Below are positions 1 through 9,435 of a stretch of 47,784 bases of DNA, one piece after another. A model generated the notes under the pieces. That model was not told the origin of the DNA and ran no database searches. It saw only the letters and a list, made by a program, of their open reading frames with translations. Position numbers and translations under genes: made by a program. Where the stretch lies: the NCBI GenBank assembly GCA_012032815.1, contig JAAUQD010000008.1, positions 1-47,784 of the forward strand. Direction: 5' to 3'. This stretch comes from Flammeovirgaceae bacterium (lineage in GTDB: Bacteria; Bacteroidota; Bacteroidia; Cytophagales; Cyclobacteriaceae). The stretch's first letter is position 1. Each line of letters begins with the position of its first letter.

Positions 1-98
1 GAGAATGGAGAATATGATTGAGAATATAGGTTTAATTCAAACTCTTGTTTTTTGCCATGGGGTTAATTGGTAATTTTGAAATGATAAATTAAGAATGT

Positions 99-1057
99 AT
101 GGATGCTGTTTTATTATGTGTGATGTTGTGGGCTGTACCAGGAGTGACTTCCGATTCGCTTCGTATGGAGACCGAGAATGGTAAAACCTTTGTCATCCAT
201 CAGGTGGATGCGCGTGAAACATTGTACGGAATATCAAAGCGGTACAATTCACCAATCGCAGGTATCCTGGAGTTTAATCCTATGGCTGATGCAGGCCTTG
301 ATGTAGGGCAAATTTTGAAAATCCCCTATGTGTCAAAATCCAAAACAGCAACGGCACAGGGTGTTACCGTTCATCGCGTAGCCGCAAAGGAAACGCTGTA
401 TTCGATTTCAAAACAGTATAACGTGACGGTTGATGATATAAAAGTCTGGAATAACCTGAAAGATAATTCACTGTCGCAGGGACAAGAGCTAATTATAAAG
501 GCAGCTCCAGCAGGGAAAACAACCGATGTCAGCACAATTCAGCAACAATCGTTGAAGGGCGTACATACAGTAACTTCTGGAGAAACACTCTTTGGCATTT
601 CACGGCAATTTGGGGTTTCAGTAGATGATTTAAAAAAGTGGAATGGACTAACGTCCGGTGAGTTAACTGTGGGTCAGGTGCTTTTTGTTACACAACCCAT
701 GAATACCCCGGTTGAAACCAAGACAATCACAAAGACATCAGGTACTGATAATTCTTCCATTGTCATTTCTGAGGGAATTCCAGGGTCAGATGAAATGAAG
801 GAAGCTGGGTTGGCAGAATTAATTGAGGGTACAGAAGGAAACCGGAAGTATCTCGCTTTGCATCGAACTGCAAAACAGGCACGATCATGAAGGTGAGAAA
901 TGAACTAAATAATCTCGAGGTTTTTGTTCGTGTAGTTGGCCCATTGCCCGACACAGGTGTGAACGACAAAATTGTAATAAAGATTTCCAAGTCTGCGTAC
1001 GATCGGTTGGGTGCAATTGATCCTAAATTCAGAGTTCAGGTTACTTATTACAAGTAG
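99..1057 (+). CDS. LysM-repeat exported protein with C-terminal RlpA-like domain (frameshifted)
   Basis: Probable exported peptidoglycan-binding protein. The N-terminus is hydrophobic and signal-like. Three LysM repeats follow at about residues 31-76, 90-134 and 154-197, each with the ETLYGIS/ETLFGIS core. The first frame stops at 890 after HRTAKQARS. Adding one A to the A-run at about 872-875 continues the protein as TGTIMKVRNE and on to a stop at 1055-1057. This tail (HRT..TGTIMKVRN, VRVVGPLPDTGVNDKIV, AYDRLGAI) resembles the double-psi beta-barrel of RlpA-type proteins. The repaired length is about 319 residues. The last base of the stop overlaps the GTG start of the next gene. The LysM call is firm. 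The barrel and its role in cell-wall remodelling are inferred, and I cannot see catalytic residues. Confidence 0.8.
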
Positions 1058-1851
1058 TGTCAGGCTCATCGAGTAGAAAGAATCATTTTCTATCTATAAA
1101 AGATTTACTGGACGAAAAGTTTGATCAATATAACAGGAGGTCGTTCATTGAAGATGACCCCATTTCAATTCCCCATTCATTTTCAAAACAACAGGATATT
1201 GAAATAGCGGGCTTCCTTGCCGCCACGCTGGCATGGGGTCAGCGAAAAACCATTATTAAGAACTGCAAAGAATTGATGAATCAAATGGACAATGCTCCTC
1301 ATCAGTTTGTTGTTGGTCACACGGAATCTGATATCCTGCGATTTGAAAATTTTAAGCACCGGACGTTTAACTTTGTTGATACCACTTATTTTTTCTGGTT
1401 TTTGAGATCACATTATTCCAAAAGTAATTCACTGGAATCAGCATTTTTTCCTGAAAGGGAGCCGGACATCTCCAATCGATTGACGAAATTTCACGAGTAT
1501 TTTTTCAGTCTACCAAACGCACCAAGCCGGACAAAAAAGCATGTTTCTACTCCAGCTAAGAAATCAGCCTGCAAACGATTGAATATGTTTTTGCGTTGGA
1601 TGGTTCGCAAGGATAACCGAAAAGTGGATTTTGGGATTTGGAAGAAGTTTAAACCATCCGAACTCATTTGTCCATGTGATGTTCATGTGGATCGCGTTGC
1701 ACGCGAGCTGGGATTAATTTCTAGAAAGCATTTAGACTGGGAAACGGCTTTAGAATTGACGACCAACCTGAGACAGTTTGATGCTGTTGATCCGGTTAAA
1801 TATGACTTTGCGTTATTTGGTTTGGGTTTAGAAAGGAGATATGGCCATTAA
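1057..1851 (+). CDS. TIGR02757 / DUF2400 family protein
   Basis: 264 residues from a GTG start that overlaps the upstream stop by one base. It matches the conserved Bacteroidota family TIGR02757 by pattern: FLAATLAWGQRKTI near the N-terminus, FLRWMVRKD in the middle, and CPCDVHVDRVARELGL with FDAVDPVKYDFALFGLG at the C-terminus. The family has no established biochemical role that I know. The conserved His/Asp and the helical C-terminus have led others to compare it with helix-hairpin-helix DNA glycosylase-like proteins, but I do not claim that function here. It is translationally coupled to the LysM gene and converges on pyrE with only two bases between the stop codons. Confidence 0.8.
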   Translation: MSGSSSRKNHFLSIKDLLDEKFDQYNRRSFIEDDPISIPHSFSKQQDIEIAGFLAATLAWGQRKTIIKNCKELMNQMDNAPHQFVVGHTESDILRFENFKHRTFNFVDTTYFFWFLRSHYSKSNSLESAFFPEREPDISNRLTKFHEYFFSLPNAPSRTKKHVSTPAKKSACKRLNMFLRWMVRKDNRKVDFGIWKKFKPSELICPCDVHVDRVARELGLISRKHLDWETALELTTNLRQFDAVDPVKYDFALFGLGLERRYGH

Positions 1852-1853
1852 AA

Positions 1854-2501
1854 TTATCGCCAGTTGGCCGGATCCAGCCTCCATGATTTCACATAATCCA
1901 TTTTATCCTTGTCAATAAACTTGCTTTTCAGCGCCTCTTCAAGTAAATGATCGAAGTCACTTAAACATACCAGAGGCACCTTGGCTTGTTCAAAAGCTTT
2001 GGCGCTTAAACCAAATCCATAAGTAAAAATAGCTACCATACCGACAACCTCTGCCCCAACATCACGAACGGCTTGCACAGCCTTTAAGGAGCTTCCACCG
2101 GTAGAAATGAGATCTTCAATCAACACCACCTTTTGACCGGAATTAATGTGGCCTTCAATCAGGTTTTTCAATCCATGATCCTTCGATTTGGGACGTACAT
2201 ACGCAAAAGGCAAATTCAACATATCCGCAACCAGCGCACCCTGAGGAATGCCGGCTGTAGCGACACCGGCAATGAGATCCGGCAGCTCATAGTGTTTTTT
2301 TAAAGCAAGGGTAAGCTCATTCTTAACATATGACCGTACTTCAGGAAATGACAGCGACAGCCTGTTATCGCAATAAATAGGAGCTTTCCAGCCAGAGCTC
2401 CAAATAAATGGAGTAAGGTAATTGATGCGTATGGCTCCTATTTCAAGAAGTTTTGAAGCAACCGGCCCAGCAGTTTCTTTTTGAATTATCAAACTCATCA
2501 C
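1854..2501 (-). CDS. pyrE: Orotate phosphoribosyltransferase
   Basis: Catalyses orotate plus PRPP to orotidine 5'-monophosphate in de novo pyrimidine synthesis, in the cytoplasm. The 215-residue protein has the type I phosphoribosyltransferase PRPP loop VLIEDLISTGGSS at about residues 126-138. It also has the family's N-terminal WSSGWKAPIYCDNR substrate segment and the YVRPKSKDHG flexible-loop lysines around 101-110. Two consecutive ATG codons (2501 and 2498) could serve as start. Length and motifs are complete, with no sign of damage. It is transcribed alone here, divergent from a Nudix gene and convergent with the TIGR02757 gene. Confidence 0.95.
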   Translation of the reverse strand: MMSLIIQKETAGPVASKLLEIGAIRINYLTPFIWSSGWKAPIYCDNRLSLSFPEVRSYVKNELTLALKKHYELPDLIAGVATAGIPQGALVADMLNLPFAYVRPKSKDHGLKNLIEGHINSGQKVVLIEDLISTGGSSLKAVQAVRDVGAEVVGMVAIFTYGFGLSAKAFEQAKVPLVCLSDFDHLLEEALKSKFIDKDKMDYVKSWRLDPANWR

Positions 2502-2667
2502 TGCAATATATTCGGATAGCCATCCTAACCAAACTTTTTCCCCGCTGATATTCAGCTATTCTATTCGAAAGAGGCTCTAATTGACGGTTTTTAAGGAAAT
2601 CAGCTTACGGGAGTTGCCACATTGAAATTATTTTATGTTTTTGCGTCAACGCTTTGAACCAAATTGA

Positions 2668-3369
2668 ATGAACCTGTTCATTAATGATATACCCATTCGA
2701 ATCAACAAACCTGGTGAAAAACCAGAAAAAGGAAGTTATAATTATCACTTCAGTGCCAAACAAGAACCCATAACCAAGGCTAAACTTATCAATCACATCT
2801 GGATATCTGATGTTTCGCTGGATCACCTGGATGAAATAATTGATCTGGTGGATTCGCCAGTACCTCTGCATTTATTATCGCTGGTAATTTCTCCGGAGAA
2901 TTATGAGTCCGTAAAATTTTATCTGACCAAAAAGTATAAAATTATCAAGGCGGCAGGAGGTGTGGTTAGAAAGAAAGATAAAATTCTGATGATCTACCGC
3001 CTGAAGAAATGGGACTTACCCAAAGGGAAAAGAGAGAAAAAGGAGAAATCATCGGCTGCTGCCGTGCGTGAGGTAGTGGAGGAATGCAACATTGATGTGA
3101 AATTGGTGAAAAAGCTATGTACAACATGGCATACGTATACCATGAATAAAAAGAAAATGTTGAAAAAAACCCGATGGTATATAATGGACTTGACTGATGA
3201 TTCTAAAATGGAACCGAGAAAGGCTGAAGACATTGAAGAGCTTCGGTGGATGAATCAAAAAGAAGTTTATCACGCCCTTGAAAATTCCTATCGTTCAATC
3301 CGTTTTGTGTTTGAGGAATTCTATCGTCAAACCATAAACTGGAAAAAATCTAAAGTTTGTACGGAATGA
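2668..3369 (+). CDS. Nudix hydrolase
   Basis: A 233-residue Nudix-fold hydrolase. The Nudix box (G-x5-E-x7-REVVEE) starts at GKREKKEKSS and continues to REVVEECNI, around residues 118-140. It follows a substrate-facing AAGGVVRKKDKILMIYR strand, so the metal-binding glutamates are present. The first roughly 90 residues are a family-specific N-terminal region, probably a beta-rich domain, typical of larger Bacteroidota Nudix proteins. The substrate cannot be read from sequence. Candidates are nucleoside diphosphate-linked compounds or dinucleoside polyphosphates. The 3' end overlaps the convergent coaD gene by 20 bases, and both reading frames look intact. Confidence 0.9.
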   Translation: MNLFINDIPIRINKPGEKPEKGSYNYHFSAKQEPITKAKLINHIWISDVSLDHLDEIIDLVDSPVPLHLLSLVISPENYESVKFYLTKKYKIIKAAGGVVRKKDKILMIYRLKKWDLPKGKREKKEKSSAAAVREVVEECNIDVKLVKKLCTTWHTYTMNKKKMLKKTRWYIMDLTDDSKMEPRKAEDIEELRWMNQKEVYHALENSYRSIRFVFEEFYRQTINWKKSKVCTE

Positions 3370-3805
3370 GTTGTGAAACGTCACCACCATACCGGTGTAC
3401 TTCCCGTATTAATGACGAGCTGATGGATGCGAATTGTGGTGATGTAATCAAGAATACAGATTCAAGTTCTGTATTTAAGTAACGATTCACCTGGGCTATA
3501 CTGTTTTCGTATTCGAAGTCGGTTGTGTTTCTCAATCCCCGAAGCAGAAAGCGGGCATTATGTTTTTTTGCAAATTCGGCAGTTAATTCCGAATAGGTAA
3601 TAACCTGGATGGCCGGAAAATCTTTGAACGTTGCACTGATCTTTTCAACCATAAGATCAATCTTGAAGTACCGGTTGTTCTTCTGACTATTATACCCGAT
3701 AGCCACGATAATCTTATCAAATACTTTTAAACCCCGAAGTACAATATCTTCATGTCCCTTGGTAAAAGGATCAAACGAGCCCGGAAAAAGTGCAATTCGA
3801 TTCAT
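3350..3805 (-). CDS. coaD: Phosphopantetheine adenylyltransferase
   Basis: Catalyses the fourth step of coenzyme A synthesis, transferring AMP from ATP to 4'-phosphopantetheine. The 151-residue length is normal. The nucleotidyltransferase motif GSFDPFTKGHED lies at residues 9-20 with TKGH as the active-site HxGH variant. Further family blocks are FLLRGLRNTTDFEYE and the C-terminal SSSLIREVHRYGGDVSQLIP. The start is 14 bases downstream of the DUF3822 gene's stop, so the two probably share a transcript. The 3' end overlaps the convergent Nudix gene. Confidence 0.95.
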   Translation of the reverse strand: MNRIALFPGSFDPFTKGHEDIVLRGLKVFDKIIVAIGYNSQKNNRYFKIDLMVEKISATFKDFPAIQVITYSELTAEFAKKHNARFLLRGLRNTTDFEYENSIAQVNRYLNTELESVFLITSPQFASISSSLIREVHRYGGDVSQLIPYKL

Positions 3806-3819
3806 GGTACGATTGAAAT

Positions 3820-4700
3820 TTACTTACCAAACAAGTTCATTGAAAATAAATCAAGATATCCATGGTCCTGGACCTCATCAAAAAGATAGCCAAAGCGAAG
3901 ATGATTCGGTCGGGAGCCAAATTCAACATTAGAGATGTATTTATAAAACTCCTGATAGTGCGATGAGTTCTTTCCGATATAACCCCATAGTATAACTCTG
4001 CTTGATTTTTGATCAAGTTTAAGCGTACTCATCACTAACATGATATATTTTACATAATCAGAAAATTGTTTGATGGGAAATTGATTGTAATAAATCAGTT
4101 TGCCGCCAGCTACAGAGAGAATATGTAATTTAAAACGGTCGACATAAATGTACAGCGGAGAGTTAGCTGATACTGAAGCTTTCGTAACACCCGCAATTAA
4201 TGCTGAAGACTGATGCAGGAAACTTATGGTGGTCCTTTTATAAAGTTCTTTTATCCATTCATGAATCCCCTTATCTATGCAAAAACAGTAATGGACTCTC
4301 CATCAAAAGAAGGGCACCACAGGACGGTATCATTACTGCTACTGTCGGCATTAAACGCAAGGTATTTTGCGGAAGATTTTTCCTCAAATAAAACGGAGGG
4401 GACCTGAACGAACTGATTATTTTTTACCGAGAGAACTACACCTTTCCAAAAACCAGCTGTTAATAGCGCGTGATTATTAAAAAGATCCTTTAATAATTCT
4501 AACAGTACTTCATTTGATTCTGATTCATTAAATACGAAATCTTCAAAAAAAAGAAGCTTATCGTTTTCGTCTGTTATGCCAACCTGCAGATCCCGATTGC
4601 TGTACTGAACAAGCAAGGTATATGCATGAAGGTTTTCTTCTTCAAATTTTTCGTCTTTGATCTTTTTGATCAGCTTATAGCCGGTGGTTGGTTGCACCAC
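3820..4700 (-). CDS. DUF3822 family protein (frameshifted)
   Basis: A Bacteroidota-specific protein of unknown function that often sits beside coaD. The first frame starts at 4700 (MVQPTTGYKL) and stops after DGESITVFA. Adding one T to the sense-strand T-run (plus-strand 4281-4285) continues it as CIDKGIHEWIKEL through LYIYVDRFKLHILSV and joins the frame that ends at 3820 with DLFSMNLFGK. The repaired length is 293 residues, right for the family. The fold resembles an actin/hexokinase-like ATPase by family knowledge, but no catalytic motif is obvious to me. It lies 7 bases after the upstream gene's stop and 14 before coaD, so it is part of a three-gene operon. Confidence 0.75.
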
Positions 4701-4706
4701 AGGGGA

Positions 4707-5512
4707 TTACTCCCAATTACCCGAGGTTGAAACATCAGAACGAGATCCAAAACGCAGTGGTTTTCTGTTTTTTGCCTCGTTATCTTCAGTTCTTAACGGA
4801 TTGTCAGGAGAAGGATCCTTAACTTCAATAACCTGAACTTTTAATCCTGCCTTGTCTACCTTACCAACAAAAATCTCAAACTTGGTTTGGGTACCGGGCT
4901 TGTAGGGGAGTTCAGCAATACTAATGTTAGGATTAAACTGGTAATACCACATGTTGATAAGGTTTCTACCCTTATTTACCATTTCACCCACTTGAACATC
5001 AGCTAAACTTGATACTTCTCCTTCATTTAAAAACCCAAGTTCGTCAACCTTTTCGCCTACTTTCAACGCATAGGCCTTTTGATTGGTGATGACTTTATCG
5101 CCCACCGCTACTTTAAATCCCATAAACTGGCCATGGTTGGCAGCATTAACGGCAACGGTTTTCTTAAAAATCTTCTCTTTGGCGCTTATAAATCCAAGCG
5201 TATCTAAATGCACCTTTACTTCTTCAGCCCCGTAGGCCAGCTGGATGATTTCTTCCTTGCGCTCAATTATTGGAACTTGTCCGTTCTGAACAAAATCAAT
5301 CAGAGAATCCCAATTCGCGGTATATTTTCCATAAACTTCCTGAAAACAAATTCAGCTTCACGAATCAACATGAGGCGTTCAATAATGAGCGCTTCCTTCT
5401 CTGCAATAGAATTGCGCTCATCGATGGTGTTTTGCACGCTACTGTATAAATAGTAGGCCAGATATATGCTGATGGCAAACAATACAATGGTCAAAATCTT
5501 AGTCAAATTCAT
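4707..5512 (-). CDS. Membrane-anchored hypothetical protein (frameshifted)
   Basis: I do not recognise the family. The N-terminus has one hydrophobic segment (residues about 5-27, ILTIVLFAISIYLAYYLYSS) followed by a charged, probably coiled-coil stretch (RNSIAEKEALIIERLMLIRE). The first frame ends with FMENIPRIGIL. Adding one A near plus-strand 5336-5339 continues it as VYGKYTANWDSLIDFVQNGQ and joins the frame from VHLDTLGFISAKEKIF to the stop at 4707. The repaired length is 268 residues. The rest looks beta-rich and soluble, so a single-pass protein facing the periplasm is plausible. It is the first gene of the run with DUF3822 and coaD. Confidence 0.65.
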
Positions 5513-5570
5513 CGTTTTTGCAGGTTTTAGCTTGCAATAATAATTATTTTAGGTGTGATCGCACAACCGA

Positions 5571-6047
5571 TCATAATATTAAATAACCTCTTAAATCCAG
5601 GATATTTTTGCCAGATTTTACCCTGGCAAAGCTTCCATGTAATTCCTCCTTTTTTAACAATTCAATCTCTGGCCATGTCATTTTCTTTACGTCCAGGGAG
5701 TAGCCCTGAACATCTTTAAATTCCGGGTCATTTCCTGACTTTAGAACGCCCCCAATCTTGTGCACCTTAAAAAATAACTCCAGGGCATGTATTGGAAATC
5801 TTATAAATTCAGTTGAAAATAGAAACTCCTCAATTTCAATATCAAGGCTTGTTTCTTCTTTGAATTCCCTGACAAGACATTTAGTCACAGATTCTCCAAA
5901 ATTTATTCCACCCCCGGGAGGAGCCCAAAAGGAATGTTGGTAAAGACCTCTATGATTGACGAGAATAATACCTTCTTCATCAGCCAAAACACCACATGCC
6001 CTTACTCTCAATCTATTTCCTGCAATTTTTTGAACTGGTTGGTTCAT
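5571..6047 (-). CDS. Nudix hydrolase
   Basis: A single-domain 158-residue Nudix hydrolase, complete in length. The Nudix box GGGINFGESVTKCLVREFKE runs on to ETSLDI (about residues 45-70) and keeps the REFKEE metal-binding core. The preceding HSFWAPPGGGI is the usual strand-loop entry to the box. The N-terminus (RLRVRACGVLADEEGIILVN) is the first beta-strand of the fold. The substrate is unknown. The gene is divergent from the DUF1573 gene, with about 50 bases between starts. Confidence 0.9.
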   Translation of the reverse strand: MNQPVQKIAGNRLRVRACGVLADEEGIILVNHRGLYQHSFWAPPGGGINFGESVTKCLVREFKEETSLDIEIEEFLFSTEFIRFPIHALELFFKVHKIGGVLKSGNDPEFKDVQGYSLDVKKMTWPEIELLKKEELHGSFARVKSGKNILDLRGYLIL

Positions 6048-6100
6048 TGGTACGTTTATTGGTTACATAAGTGTAGTTAGCAAATATTAATCTAAAAGTA

Positions 6101-6529
6101 ATGATGTCAAGAGGAAGAAAATTTTGGATTTCAGGTTTACTTGGTTTTTTGTCGTTGAGTGTTGTTAGTTTCTTTGCTTCTGCTCAGCAAACTGAATCCG
6201 TTCAAGGACCTAAAATTAGCTGGGAAAGTTCAACCCATGATTTTGGTGATATCAATCAGGGTGATAGGGTTGAAAAGACCTTCACGTTTACAAATACAGG
6301 TAATGAACCACTGATCATTACCAATGTTCAAGTGAGCTGTGGCTGTACACTTCCAAAAAACTGGCCCCGCGATCCGGTATCACCCGGCAACAAAGGAGAA
6401 TTGACAGTTGCCTTTAACAGCGCTGGAAAATTCGGGAAGCAAAATAAAGTTGTGACCATTGTATCCAACTCCGTAAATAAAGATGGCTCACAATTGTTGT
6501 TTTCTGCCAATGTAATAGAAAAGAAATAG
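6101..6529 (+). CDS. DUF1573 domain exported protein
   Basis: Exported protein of 142 residues: a hydrophobic signal peptide (FWISGLLGFLSLSVVSFFAS then AQQ) followed by one DUF1573 domain. The domain hallmarks are THDFGDINQGDRVEKTFTFT, NTGNEPLIITNVQVSCGCT and a closing NKVVTIVSNS strand. DUF1573 domains have an Ig-like beta-sandwich (ASH/MSP-like) fold and are abundant in Bacteroidota periplasmic or surface proteins, with no firm function. Two start codons are adjacent (6101, 6104). The stop is followed after 6 bases by the end of the convergent YggS gene. Confidence 0.9.
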   Translation: MMSRGRKFWISGLLGFLSLSVVSFFASAQQTESVQGPKISWESSTHDFGDINQGDRVEKTFTFTNTGNEPLIITNVQVSCGCTLPKNWPRDPVSPGNKGELTVAFNSAGKFGKQNKVVTIVSNSVNKDGSQLLFSANVIEKK

Positions 6530-6535
6530 CTTTAC

Positions 6536-7210
6536 CTAATCGTATTTCCTTTCTCCAAAGATGGCTGTACCTACCCGCACCATCGTACTTCCATAGTCTA
6601 GTGCAATTTTATAATCAGAACTCATTCCGATTGAAAGTTCTTTCATCTCCACATTGGTAGGTAGTTTTTCTTTTCGCAGAGTAGTGATTAATTCTTGAAC
6701 GGATTTAAATTCTGAGGCGATGATATCGGTTTTGTCGGTGAGTGTTGCCATGGCCATTAATCCTTTAATTTTTACATAGGGCATTGATCCGATGCCTCCC
6801 GTTCGAATAATCTTGAGAACTTCAGCCGGGTCAAAACCAAACTTGGTTTCTTCCTGGGCGATATGAACCTGCAACAAGCAATGAATTACACGATTGATTT
6901 TGGCGCCTTGTTTGTTTACTTCCTCCAGTAATTTGACTGAATCAATGGCATGGATAAGCGTCACAAACGGGGCTATGTACTTCACCTTGTTTCGTTGCAG
7001 GTGCCCAATAAGGTGCCATTCTATATCTTTTGGAAGTGCCTCATACTTAGAAACTAACTCCTGGACTTTATTCTCACCAAAAACTTTATGGCCTGAGGTA
7101 TAGGCTTCCAGAATCAATTCAGGGGGGTGTGTTTTGCTTACGGCTACCAATATGCATCCTTTTGACTCAAGTTCCGTTTGCAGTTTTTGAATGTTATTTT
7201 TGATATCCAT
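6536..7210 (-). CDS. YggS-family pyridoxal phosphate-binding protein
   Basis: Cytoplasmic PLP homeostasis protein of the YggS/PROSC family: a single alanine-racemase-like TIM barrel without a C-terminal domain. The PLP lysine lies in LVAVSKTHPPE. Other blocks are FGENKVQEL, WHLIGHLQRNKVKYI, HAIDSVKLLEEVNK, LLQVHIAQEETKFGF and LSIGMSSDYKIALDYGSTMVRVGTAIFG. I place the start at ATG 7210 (MDIKNNIQKLQ), giving 224 residues. An in-frame ATG at 7234 adds eight residues that do not fit the family and lies almost on the promoter-like box at 7232-7239. It shares a short divergent spacer with the GH3 gene. Confidence 0.92.
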   Translation of the reverse strand: MDIKNNIQKLQTELESKGCILVAVSKTHPPELILEAYTSGHKVFGENKVQELVSKYEALPKDIEWHLIGHLQRNKVKYIAPFVTLIHAIDSVKLLEEVNKQGAKINRVIHCLLQVHIAQEETKFGFDPAEVLKIIRTGGIGSMPYVKIKGLMAMATLTDKTDIIASEFKSVQELITTLRKEKLPTNVEMKELSIGMSSDYKIALDYGSTMVRVGTAIFGERKYD

Positions 7211-7231
7211 TTGATAAATTGGGCCCGGGAA

Positions 7232-7239
7232 CAAATTTA
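7232..7239 (-). promoter_or_regulatory. -7 promoter box for yggS-family gene
   Basis: The minus strand reads TAAATTTG, a full match to the Bacteroidota -7 consensus TAnnTTTG, about 22 bases before the chosen yggS start at 7210. I see no TTTG at the expected -33 distance, so this is a partial match. Confidence 0.4.
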
Positions 7240-7247
7240 GGGATGTT

Positions 7248-7255
7248 TACCTTTG
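7248..7255 (+). promoter_or_regulatory. -7 promoter box for GH3 gene
   Basis: The plus strand reads TACCTTTG, a full match to TAnnTTTG, only 7 bases before the GH3 ATG at 7263, which would give a very short leader. It lies back to back with the opposing yggS box. No clear -33 TTTG is visible. Confidence 0.4.
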
Positions 7256-7262
7256 TTTAGCT

Positions 7263-8802
7263 ATGGCGATTTTGGGAACCTTATTGAAAAAAGGAATTAA
7301 ACTGCGCGAAAGCCTTGATCAGGAGTATTCTTCGCCACTGGAACTACAAAAAAAGGAGCTCAAAGAATTATTAATATTTGCCAATCAGACAGAGTTTGGC
7401 AAGTACTACCGGTTTCATGAGATACTTGAAAAATTCCGTAGCGGAGACCGGTCTTTTTATACGGCATTTAAACAAGCGATTCCTATCCATGATTATAATA
7501 AGATTTATAAAGATTGGTGGCATCTTTCGTTGAAGGGAGCAAAGAACATATGCTGGCCAGGAAGAATAAAATATTTTGCCTTAAGTTCTGGGACATCTGA
7601 AGCAGCCTCAAAGCACATTCCCATTACCAAGGAAATGACAAAGGCAATTCAACGTACAAGCGTTCGGCAGATTTTAACTTTATCAAAATATGATTTGGAG
7701 ACAGAATTATTTGAATCCGGCATATTAATGATTGGAGGAAGTACTCACCTCAGCAGAAAAGGAAATTTTTTTGAAGGTGATTTAACGGGCATCCAGGCCG
7801 CAAGACTTCCTTTTTGGTTTCAGCATTTTTATAAACCCGGAAAAAAATAGCTAAAACAAGAAATTGGGAAACCAAACTTAATGAGATAACAAAGAATGCC
7901 GGGAACTGGGATATCGGCATCATCGTTGGTGTGCCTGCCTGGATACAAATTTTACTTGAAAAGATAATTGCATACCATAAGGTTAAAAACATTCACGAGA
8001 TATGGCCAAACCTTCGAGTATATGTTCATGGTGGTGTTTCCTTTGACCCCTATCGAAAAGGTTTTGAAAAATTATTAGGACGACCCATTTACTACATTGA
8101 AACCTATTTAGCATCAGAAGGATTCATTGCCTATCAGGCTTTACCAAACCGAAAATCAATGCGGTTAGTGTTAAACAATGGGATATTTTATGAATTCGTC
8201 TTGTTTGATGAAAAAACTTCACGGTGAATGGTGAATTAAAAGCTGATGCCGAAGCAATATGCATTGACGATGTGGAGGAAGGGAAGGATTATGCCATTGT
8301 TCTTTCGACCAATGCCGGAGCATGGCGTTATCTGATTGGTGATATCATTAAGTTTATTTCAGTTGAGGAGATGGAAATTGCAATAACAGGTAGGACCAAG
8401 CACTTTTTAAGCTTATGTGGAGAGCATCTCTCCGTTGAAAACATGAACAAAGCCATAGAACTGGTATCGGATGACTTCAACATTGAAATAAAAGAATTCA
8501 CCGTTGCGGGTGTTCCTTACGGGAATTTATTTGCCCATCATTGGTTCTTAGGTACTGATAACGAAATTGATAAGGATCTTTTAAAACAAAAATTGGATAA
8601 GCACCTCAAAGAACTAAACGATGACTACAGTGTTGAACGTGGTGCCGCATTAAAAGAAGTTATTATTGACACCTATCCGGTAAAAATGTTTTACAACTAC
8701 ATGGAATCCAAAGGGAAATTTGGCGGCCAGAATAAATTTCCCCGGGTACTTAAGTCTTCACAACTGGAAGATTGGCAGCGCTTCATCACCGCAAATTCAT
8801 AA
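7263..8802 (+). CDS. GH3-family acyl-adenylate/amido synthetase (two frameshifts)
   Basis: Member of the GH3 (auxin-responsive promoter) family of adenylate-forming enzymes, which in plants conjugate amino acids to acyl acids. The bacterial substrate is unknown. The phosphate-binding segment is KYFALSSGTSEAASKHIPIT (residues about 103-122). Later blocks are WDIGIIVGVPAWIQILL, LRVYVHGGVSFDPYR, YIETYLASEGF, NAGAWRYLIGDIIKF and the C-terminal FLSLCGEHLSVENM. The frame breaks twice, after KPGKK (A-run 7841-7847) and after FDEK (A-run 8211-8216). One added A at each repairs it, giving 513 residues, the family's usual size. It is followed after 4 bases by a LysE-type exporter gene. Confidence 0.88.
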
Positions 8803-8806
8803 AGAC

Positions 8807-9435
8807 TTGATACTTCTTAATGGAATCAAATTTGGGTTTATCCTGTCGTTATTGATCGGTCCTGTCTTCTTTGCTTTACTTCAAACCAGTATCGAAAAAG
8901 GTTTTTGGAGTGGTGTATGGATGGCAATTGGGGTTTCAATTAGTGATGTTATTTACGTATCCATTTTATATTTTGGATTGAGCCAATTGGTAGGAGACCC
9001 GAAATTCAGGGCCATGTTAGCCTATGGTGGAGGTATTGTATTGGTATTATTCGGGGCTTACTATATTTTTTTTAAAAACCGTAGAAACACAGTGTTAAAT
9101 GGTCAGGTTGTTGCCGAATCAAAATTTTACAAACACCTTTTAAAGGGGCTGGTCTTGAATGGTCTTAGCCCTATGGTTCCCATTTTTTGGATAGGGGCGA
9201 TCAGTATCGCCACAATTGACTATGGCTATCAGCGGGGGATGGACTTCGTCTATTTTTTAGTTGTGTATTAGGTACCGTATTGCTGATTGATATTTTGAAA
9301 GCTTTTCTTGCCGGGAAATTAAGGGCGCTAATCAGCCAACGATTTATGAAAGTGATAAATGTAGCGGTTGGAATATTTCTCTTTTTTTTCGGAATACGCC
9401 TTCTCTACCTGATGGACACAACAAGTATTGTTTAA
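8807..9435 (+). CDS. LysE-family amino acid exporter (frameshifted)
   Basis: Inner-membrane LysE/RhtB-type exporter. Hydrophobic segments include FILSLLIGPVFFALLQTSI, MAIGVSISDVIYVSILYFGL, GGGIVLVLFGAYYIFF and GLVLNGLSPMVPIFWIG. The first frame stops at 9271 after YFLVVY. Adding one T to the T-run at 9253-9258 restores FFSCVLGTVLLIDILKAF and a last membrane helix (VINVAVGIFLFFFGIRLLYL) to the stop at 9433-9435. The repaired length is 209 residues, normal for the family. The start is probably TTG 8807, 4 bases after the GH3 stop. The longer in-frame ATG at 8720 lies inside GH3 and gives an unlikely N-terminus. The stop shares TTAA with the convergent VWA gene. Confidence 0.82.
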
